Assembly: GCA_030637505.1 (NCBI GenBank)
Contig: DAOWGJ010000385.1
Coordinates: forward strand, 1-10,355
Source of the DNA: Holophagae bacterium
Lineage (GTDB): Bacteria > Acidobacteriota > Thermoanaerobaculia > Thermoanaerobaculales > Sulfomarinibacteraceae
Direction of reading: 5' to 3'
Length of the DNA: 10,355 bases
Positions 1 to 4,700 of the stretch are shown in pieces. The notes below the pieces were generated by a model. That model was not told the DNA's origin. It did not search any database and saw only the letters and a list, made by a program, of their open reading frames with translations. Position 1 is the first letter of the stretch. Each line of letters opens with the position of its first letter. Position numbers and translations under genes: made by a program.

Positions 1-29
1 AGCTATCAGCTGTCAGCCGGACAACAAAC

Positions 30-55
30 AACAGCGGGCCGTTTGGCCCGCTGTT
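30..55. terminator. Rho-independent terminator hairpin, probably bidirectional
   Basis: An 11-bp perfect stem (30-40 with 45-55) with a GTTT loop. On the plus strand the stem runs into TTTTT (54-58), a canonical intrinsic terminator for a gene entering from the left edge. On the minus strand it lies about 20 bases beyond the stop codon of the 76-774 gene. There the hairpin is followed by a weaker, interrupted T-rich tract (TGTTGTTTGTTG), so it can plausibly end that transcript too. The structure is read directly; the bidirectional role is inferred. Confidence 0.85.
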
Positions 56-75
56 TTTCTTTGAACGAAAGGCTG

Positions 76-774
76 CTATTCGATCGAGAAGCTCTGCAGT
101 TCAACAGGAACCACGGTGCCGTTCAACTGGACGGCGAAATCGCCGGGTTGGACGAGCCATGTGACGCCCGGCGCCTCTAGGGCAAAGACGCTGTCAATTA
201 TGCCGTTGACCCCGTCGACAGTGCCGGTTTCCCAGAACCAGTCATCGCCCGCGCCGGTATTGTTGTAGATCTCGATCCAGTAGGTCCCGTCGGCCAGGTT
301 GCAGGCGACGGCGAGGTCAAGAGTGACCAGGTATTCATCCACACCGAACAAATCGATTCCGGTATCGACCCTGGAAGTGGCCGCCATGCCCGTCTCGGTG
401 CAAATCACGGCGCCAGGTATGCCGGCGGCGTCGGAGTGAACCAGAACGTCGAAATCGTCAACGGCGATGGGGACGTTGTTGGGAAAGTACCCACCCCACA
501 TCACGATCTGCTCCAGGTCGAAGCCCAGGCCTCCGGTGATGACGGTGAAATTTTCGGCCAGCACCTGAGCTCCACCGCCGCAAAAATCACAGACCTCGTC
601 CGAGAAGACGCCGTTGGACCGATTGGGCGCCTGGTTGAGCGTGCTGTCGAGAACTCCCTCGATGTGACGCTCGACCGCCGGTTGGTCGATCTCCGAGATT
701 CTGTGTGATTGGTCGGCAGCCGCAAGAGGCATGACGAAAAGAACGATAACAAACGAAAGGATAACGATTTTCAT
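76..774 (-). CDS. Small secreted beta-rich hypothetical protein with VPVELQSFSIE tail
   Basis: A 232-residue protein that I cannot assign to a named family. Residues 1-20 form a clear Sec signal peptide (MKIVILSFVIVLFVMPLAAA, cleavage probably after LAAA), so it is exported. The mature part is acidic and rich in Gly, Asp, aromatic and beta-branched residues, in the alternating style of a secreted beta-sandwich. The segments MWGGYFPNN (92-100), DDFDVLVHSDAAGIPG (106-121) and DGTYWIEIYNNTG (162-174) look like strand-turn-strand units. Four cysteines (62, 65, 125, 158) could form two disulfides. The chain stops exactly at VPVELQSFSIE. Similar PVELxSF phrases occur in many secreted bacterial proteins, often before a further domain, but no in-frame continuation follows the stop here. 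The ATG at 774 is supported by GGAGGG nine bases upstream. The gene appears monocistronic: a terminator follows, and it is separated from the next minus-strand gene by about 950 bp of repeats. An adhesin, a carbohydrate-binding protein or a surface protein are all possible; no catalytic motif is visible. Confidence 0.8.
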   Translation of the reverse strand: MKIVILSFVIVLFVMPLAAADQSHRISEIDQPAVERHIEGVLDSTLNQAPNRSNGVFSDEVCDFCGGGAQVLAENFTVITGGLGFDLEQIVMWGGYFPNNVPIAVDDFDVLVHSDAAGIPGAVICTETGMAATSRVDTGIDLFGVDEYLVTLDLAVACNLADGTYWIEIYNNTGAGDDWFWETGTVDGVNGIIDSVFALEAPGVTWLVQPGDFAVQLNGTVVPVELQSFSIE

Positions 775-783
775 GGAAATACA

Positions 784-789
784 CCCTCC
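784..789 (-). promoter_or_regulatory. Shine-Dalgarno for the 76-774 gene
   Basis: The minus strand reads GGAGGG, nine bases before the ATG at 774-772. It is a strong match to the 16S anti-Shine-Dalgarno and fixes the start of the secreted protein. Confidence 0.8.
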
Positions 790-812
790 AAGGTGAATAA
801 AATCTCGCAGGA

Positions 813-818
813 ATCATA
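813..818 (-). promoter_or_regulatory. Possible -10 element for the 76-774 gene
   Basis: The minus strand reads TATGAT (five of six against TATAAT) 38 bases upstream of the ATG, which would give a leader of about 30 nt containing the GGAGGG site. No good -35 hexamer is found 16-18 bases further upstream; a TTGATT is present but only 11 bases away. This is therefore a weak call. Confidence 0.25.
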
Positions 819-906
819 CTACGGTTCCGAATCAACGCGACCGGAACACGGCCAACGCCGGCGTCAAATACCAAGAGCACCCCTCTCCGACGGGGCGTGC
901 CTGGTT

Positions 907-962
907 CGGCTTTCTTCACCGGGCAGACCTTCCGATCGCGCCGCAGCCCACGAAGAAAGCCG
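907..962. repeat. 11-bp perfect inverted repeat
   Basis: CGGCTTTCTTC (907-917) pairs with GAAGAAAGCCG (952-962) around a 34-nt loop. It lies immediately outside the left arm of the large 58-bp inverted repeat. Neither strand carries a following T-tract, so it is not a standard terminator. Confidence 0.65.
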
Positions 963-1020
963 TTACCTGGCAACCCACGGCGAGCGCGTAAGCAATCGAG
1001 TCTCGGCCGACGCCGTAGGC

Positions 1021-1096
1021 CGTCGCTCGTCTTTTCTGCGAGCCCGCGTTGTTATTACGTCAAACACCCCGCTGCGGGCTCGCAGGAAAGGCGACG
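1021..1096. repeat. Large hairpin, 23 base pairs with one bulge
   Basis: CTGCGAGCCCGC (1036-1047) pairs perfectly with 1074-1085. The stem extends outward through a T-G wobble and four pairs (1031-1034 / 1087-1090). After a 4-nt bulge on the left strand (1027-1030) come six more pairs (1021-1026 / 1091-1096). The 26-nt loop is AT-richer than its surroundings. The structure overlaps the inner edge of the left 58-bp arm, so alternative pairings compete. Confidence 0.75.
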
Positions 1097-1120
1097 CTGG
1101 TGCGCGCTCGCGCGTGCCAG
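1097..1120. repeat. Short GC-rich hairpin adjacent to the 1021-1096 hairpin
   Basis: CTGGTGCGCG (1097-1106) pairs with CGCGTGCCAG (1111-1120) around a 4-nt loop, with two G-T wobbles in ten pairs. It begins on the base after the preceding hairpin ends, so the two form a tandem stem-loop block. Confidence 0.6.
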
Positions 1121-1198
1121 TAGGCCGGGGATGCAATCCGCGGGCCGGGACAACCACAGCATCAGATCACCGCCCGCCACTGTCGCCGCCGCGGTCAC

Positions 1199-1306
1199 GG
1201 ACGCGGTCTCGGTCGCTGCTCCGGACGCGGATCACGGACGCGGACGCGGCCATCTGTCGCTGACCCTGCCGCCGGACGCGGACGCGGTTTGGGGATGCGG
1301 TCGCGG
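1199..1306. repeat. Imperfect GGACGC hexamer array
   Basis: The octamer GGACGCGG occurs at 1199, 1223, 1236, 1242, 1274 and 1280, with variants GGATGCGG at 1293 and GGTCGCGG at 1299. Adjacent copies overlap with a 6-base period, and the spacing of 13 recurs twice. Both strands stay open across it, giving low-complexity peptides, so it is a degenerate simple-repeat array rather than a gene. It sits in the middle of the 58-bp inverted-repeat pair. Confidence 0.7.
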
Positions 1307-1336
1307 TTCCGGACGATGGATTCCAGCCCCGGCCTT

Positions 1337-1360
1337 CGGGAGCGCCTTCCGGCACTCCCG
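1337..1360. repeat. Short hairpin, 6-bp stem
   Basis: CGGGAG (1337-1342) pairs with CTCCCG (1355-1360). The 12-nt loop contains a further GCC/GGC pairing. It is a minor element, and worth listing mainly because it continues the hairpin series inside the inverted repeat. Confidence 0.45.
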
Positions 1361-1367
1361 CTCGGCG

Positions 1368-1426
1368 CATTTCCCAGAGGGGCGATTTTGTTCGAATTGG
1401 GGAGGGAGCCGCCCCTCCGGAAAATG
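1368..1426. repeat. Hairpin of 17 positions, 15 paired
   Basis: 1368-1384 pairs with 1410-1426 at 15 of 17 positions, including a perfect inner block GAGGGGCG (1377-1384) with CGCCCCTC (1410-1417). The loop is 25 nt. It lies just inside the right 58-bp arm, in the position that mirrors the 1021-1096 hairpin at the left arm, although the two sequences are unrelated. Confidence 0.7.
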
Positions 1427-1493
1427 ACCTCGGCGGCCTACGGCGTTGGCCGAGACTCGATCGCTGAAGCGCTCTCCGGGGATTGCCACCCTA

Positions 1494-1545
1494 TGCATTG
1501 TCCGCAACTGCATGTGTAGATCAAGGTTACCTTGAGGACAATGCA
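1494..1545. repeat. Bipartite inverted repeat next to the right arm
   Basis: TGCATTGTCC (1494-1503) pairs with GGACAATGCA (1536-1545), and a nested TCAAGG (1521-1526) pairs with CCTTGA (1530-1535) around a TTA loop. On the right side the two half-stems are contiguous. On the left they are separated by 17 unpaired bases, so the folded form is a 16-bp stem with a large one-sided bulge. The remaining 1546-1703 shows no further structure or gene that I can support. Confidence 0.65.
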
Positions 1546-1703
1546 AAGAATGGCACGTCCCGTTTTGGCGTCATTGGCGCTCGCGGTTTTGTACGCCGGC
1601 GTTGGCTTTCTCGGTCGCTGCTGCCTGACCCCGCACGCGCCATTGGAATGAGCGCACTTGCTGGGTCGAACCTCTTGGAGGTCAGAGCACCCCCGCCCCC
1701 CAT

Positions 1704-1724
1704 GCAAATTATTCGATAATTTGC
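1704..1724 (-). terminator. AT-rich hairpin directly after the TamB-Omp85 stop codon
   Basis: A 9-bp perfect stem, GCAAATTAT (1704-1712) with ATAATTTGC (1716-1724), and a 3-nt loop. It abuts the TAG stop (1727-1725) of the large minus-strand gene. The position suits transcript termination or 3' end protection, but the following minus-strand sequence is ATGGGGGG rather than a U-tract, so classical intrinsic termination is doubtful. Confidence 0.4.
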
Positions 1725-4700
1725 CTAGAACGTCCGCCCAATACCGAAGCTATACCTCGCCCCGGAATTCTCCCCGGGATTGGCGACGGGCCAGGCGGCG
1801 TCGACCCACAGGGGGCCTACTGGAGTGCTCCAGCGCAGGCCGATACCGGCGCCTACCGACAGGTCAAAACCGGCGTCCGACCACGTCTCCCATACCTGTC
1901 CGGCATCGACGAAAACGGCGCCCCTCAGTGCTTGCCACAGGGGGAAGCGCAGTTCTTCGTTGAGGACGAACAAGGCCTCGCCCCCGGCGAAGATGGTGAC
2001 GCCGCCGAGGGTTTCGACCGGCCCGACGCTGTCCAGCTTGAAGCCGCGGATCGAGGCGGAACCCCCGGCGAAAAACCGGGAGTTGCGATCCAGTACGCCG
2101 TTGAGGGGTTTGGCCGCACCCAGGCGCAGACTCTGGAACCAGGTCCAACCCTCGAAGGGTTCCGAGGCCAGGGACCCTGTCAGAAGACCCCGGATGTTCT
2201 CCTTGTCCGACCCGATGGCCTCTCCGGCCCAGCTGAGGTCGAGGGCAAGGTAGAAGCCGTGGCGGGGGTCGAAGGGATTGTCCAACCGGTCGGTGACGAT
2301 CTGCCCGCCGAGAACCGCAACATCGATGGTGATGTCGAAGGGGAAATCGGGATCGAACGGGTCCTCCTCGAAGGTGCGAGTTCGGGTGTAACGGTAGTAG
2401 CCGCGGGTCCACAGGCCGGGTCTGAGTCGGTAGTGGCCTTCAAGGGAGGCCTCGTGGATGTTCTCGCGAATTACCAAATCACCCTCGAGTTCCGCCGGGA
2501 GGACATCCTCGGTGTAGCTGGCGTTGATGCCCGCAGAGAAGCGCCCGCCGGGCAGGGGCGGAAGGGCCAGAATGATGCGGCCCTGAAGGAAGTCCTGCTC
2601 CCACCGGCCCCGTAGACCCAGGCGAAAGCCCCGTCCGAAGAGATTGTTGTCGTTGACGCCCACTCGGGCGGTGGCGCCGCGATCGGAGTTCCACCCGCCG
2701 CCGATCTCCCCCGTCCAGCGTGCCTTCTCGATGATGTCGAGATCGACGACGACCCGGTCGCCCTCGGGTCGGGTTGTCGCGGTTACGCGCTCGACCGGAT
2801 CGAAGGTGGCCAGGCGGGCGACGCTGTCGTCCAGGTCGTCCAGGAGGAAAACCTTGTTTGCTTGCACGGGTAGGCCTTCGAGCAAAGTCCTTTCGCTGAG
2901 ATGACGTCGACCGGAGATCTCAATTCGATCGACAACTGCAGTCGATCCAGGGTCAAGGGTCAGGAGCACGGCCCACTGCTGGTCGTCGTACCGATAGATC
3001 TGGGACCGCACCCGAACCTGGGTGAAGCCCTCTTTTCGATAGGACCGGCGCAGCGAGGCGACCGCTTTGTCGATCGTTCCCCTCTCCAAGACCATGTTCG
3101 ACCGGATGGCGAAATCTTGCGAATCGGTCAGTCCCAGGGGATCGTCTCCGACAAGGTCGACCCGGACGGCATGGGCAAGAGGCCCGGGATCGACCCGAAG
3201 GTGGACCTCGATGACGCCATCGGCCGTGGTTTCGGTCCAGCTCTCGACTGCGCGTACGTCCCGATATCCGGCGGTCGCAAGGGTGCGCCGAACGATACGC
3301 TCAGCCCGGGTGGGGTCCTTGGAGATTTCGGTCAACTCGGTCGGCTGACCGAGCAATACCGTCAGTGAGGGAGCGGCTGCGTCGGGAACGCCTTCGAGCA
3401 TTGGCCCGCGCAGGGTCGTTTCAGGACCTTGGTCGACGGAGACCACGACCTGGCCCTCGCCGTCCGAGACGATGTCGACCGTCGCATCGGGGTGACCTGC
3501 GGCCCAAAGATGTCGCTTGGCGAGCCGGCCCATTTCGGCCAGAGCGGCCCGTTCAAATGGGGGGAAGCGGTAGAGCGGCCGTAGACTTGATTTGAGGGTC
3601 TTGCCGATCGAGTCGCCCTCGAAGGTGAATTCAACATGTCGGCCGGGAGAGCAGGTGAAGACCGCGATGGGTCTTTCGGGCGTGCCGTCGACCCGGATGT
3701 CGACCCGGGCTTCCGGCCAGCCCTGTTCCATCAGTTTCTTTTCCAGCCGAATATCCCCGAGAAAGAGGAAGAACGGGTCCCAGGGTTGGTCACGAACCAG
3801 GCCGGTTGCTTTGCGGAGTTTCCGTTTTGACCACGGCCACTCTCCTTCGAGCTGGACCTTGTGGAGCCGGGGTTGGTCGTCGGTGGCCTGGGTCCCACCC
3901 CAGCTGAACCGTTGCAACAGCTTGAAATCCGCTTCGCCGGGGTCGGTCCGGGTCATGGCCTGAAGGGTCAGGCCGGGGAAAGAGGGGAGCCGCCACAGTT
4001 GGAGCAGCGTCGTGCGCGTTTGGCTATCCCGCAGGTCGGTCGTCAAGAAGAGGGCGGTGTTGTGGTTCAGCTGTTGGCCGATCGAGAAATCGGTACTGGT
4101 GTCCTCATCGGTCTCCATGGCGATTTCCTCGGGCCTGATGGTGGTGTTCTCCAGTCCGAAGACGGCGCCGAGGCCGGAGGCCAGCCCTGCGGCGGCCATG
4201 CTGGACGCTTGCGGCTGCATGGCGTCACCGGATGCACCGAGATCCCAGGACGTCGTACTGCCGAGATCCTCGGGGACGACCTCGAGCAGGGGGTCGGTCA
4301 AGGGGTCGCCGGTGAACTGCACCAGACCCCTCCGGATCTTGATCGGTTGGCCGGCGGCCATCAGCACCCCGCCCGGGAGCAGATTGAGGTCGCCCATGAT
4401 CCGGGGTTGTGCGACGGTTCCGCCGATCTCCAGCACATTCCATCGGACCCCGAATTGGCCCAGATTGTTGTCGACCGTGATGCCGCCCCCGCCGCGGACC
4501 TCGACATCCAGGCCGATGCGGTGGGTGATGTCGTCGGCTCCGGGGACGGCCTCGTCGTCTGCGCCCCTAACGGCGGCCCCCAGGTCGAAGGGGTAGTCCC
4601 ACACGCCGTATTTCAGGCTCAGATCACCAGCAACCGTCATCAGGCGGTCGGACGCCGGCTCAAAGGCGATAACGCCGTCCCAGCGTGTGACGATGCCCCC

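Larger units (their letters stand above)
968..1488. repeat. Long inverted-repeat pair (58-bp arms, 405-bp interior)
   Basis: Positions 968-1025 match the reverse complement of 1431-1488 at 50 of 58 positions without gaps. The identity includes two 13-base blocks, TCGAGTCTCGGCC and ACGCCGTAGGCCG. Conceptual translations of the two arms, read toward the interior, give near-identical peptides (RVSADAVGRR and RVSANAVGRR). This shows common ancestry of the arms rather than coding function. The interior holds the smaller hairpins and the GGACGC array. The layout resembles a non-autonomous element with terminal inverted repeats, or two oppositely oriented copies of a dispersed repeat. No target-site duplication is evident to me. 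Confidence 0.8.
775..1724. other. Gene-free, hairpin-dense intergenic region
   Basis: About 950 bp between the start of the secreted-protein gene and the stop of the TamB-Omp85 fusion. Several overlapping ORFs exist on both strands, but none has a Shine-Dalgarno, a recognisable domain or normal protein composition. They are Arg/Pro/Ser/Ala-rich and mirror one another across inverted repeats. What the region holds is a series of inverted repeats and one imperfect hexamer array, listed separately. A smaller hairpin (877-883 with 892-900, one bulged base) sits near its left edge. It may be a non-autonomous repeat element, a degraded mobile element or a structured RNA locus. No transposase, reverse transcriptase or recombinase gene accompanies it in the window. 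Confidence 0.7.

Noticed and set aside
968..1545. CRISPR array, retron RNA or integron attC site
   Set aside because: There are no regularly spaced direct repeats with spacers, no reverse transcriptase or integrase gene in the window, and no recognisable attC core sites.
709..1546. Overlapping open frames on both strands in the repeat region, sharing RVSAxAVGRR-like peptides
   Set aside because: The shared peptide arises from the two arms of the inverted repeat. Composition is Arg/Pro/Ser-rich and no ribosome binding sites are present.
1438..1719. Opposed open frames of 78 and 89 codons
   Set aside because: Both strands are open over the same bases, neither has a Shine-Dalgarno or a signal or domain, and one runs into the AT-rich hairpin.
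3840..3910. Possible frameshift or hidden gene boundary between the TamB and POTRA parts
   Set aside because: The reading frame is continuous. There is no stop, no convincing internal Shine-Dalgarno-ATG pair and no signal peptide at the junction that would begin a separate outer-membrane protein.
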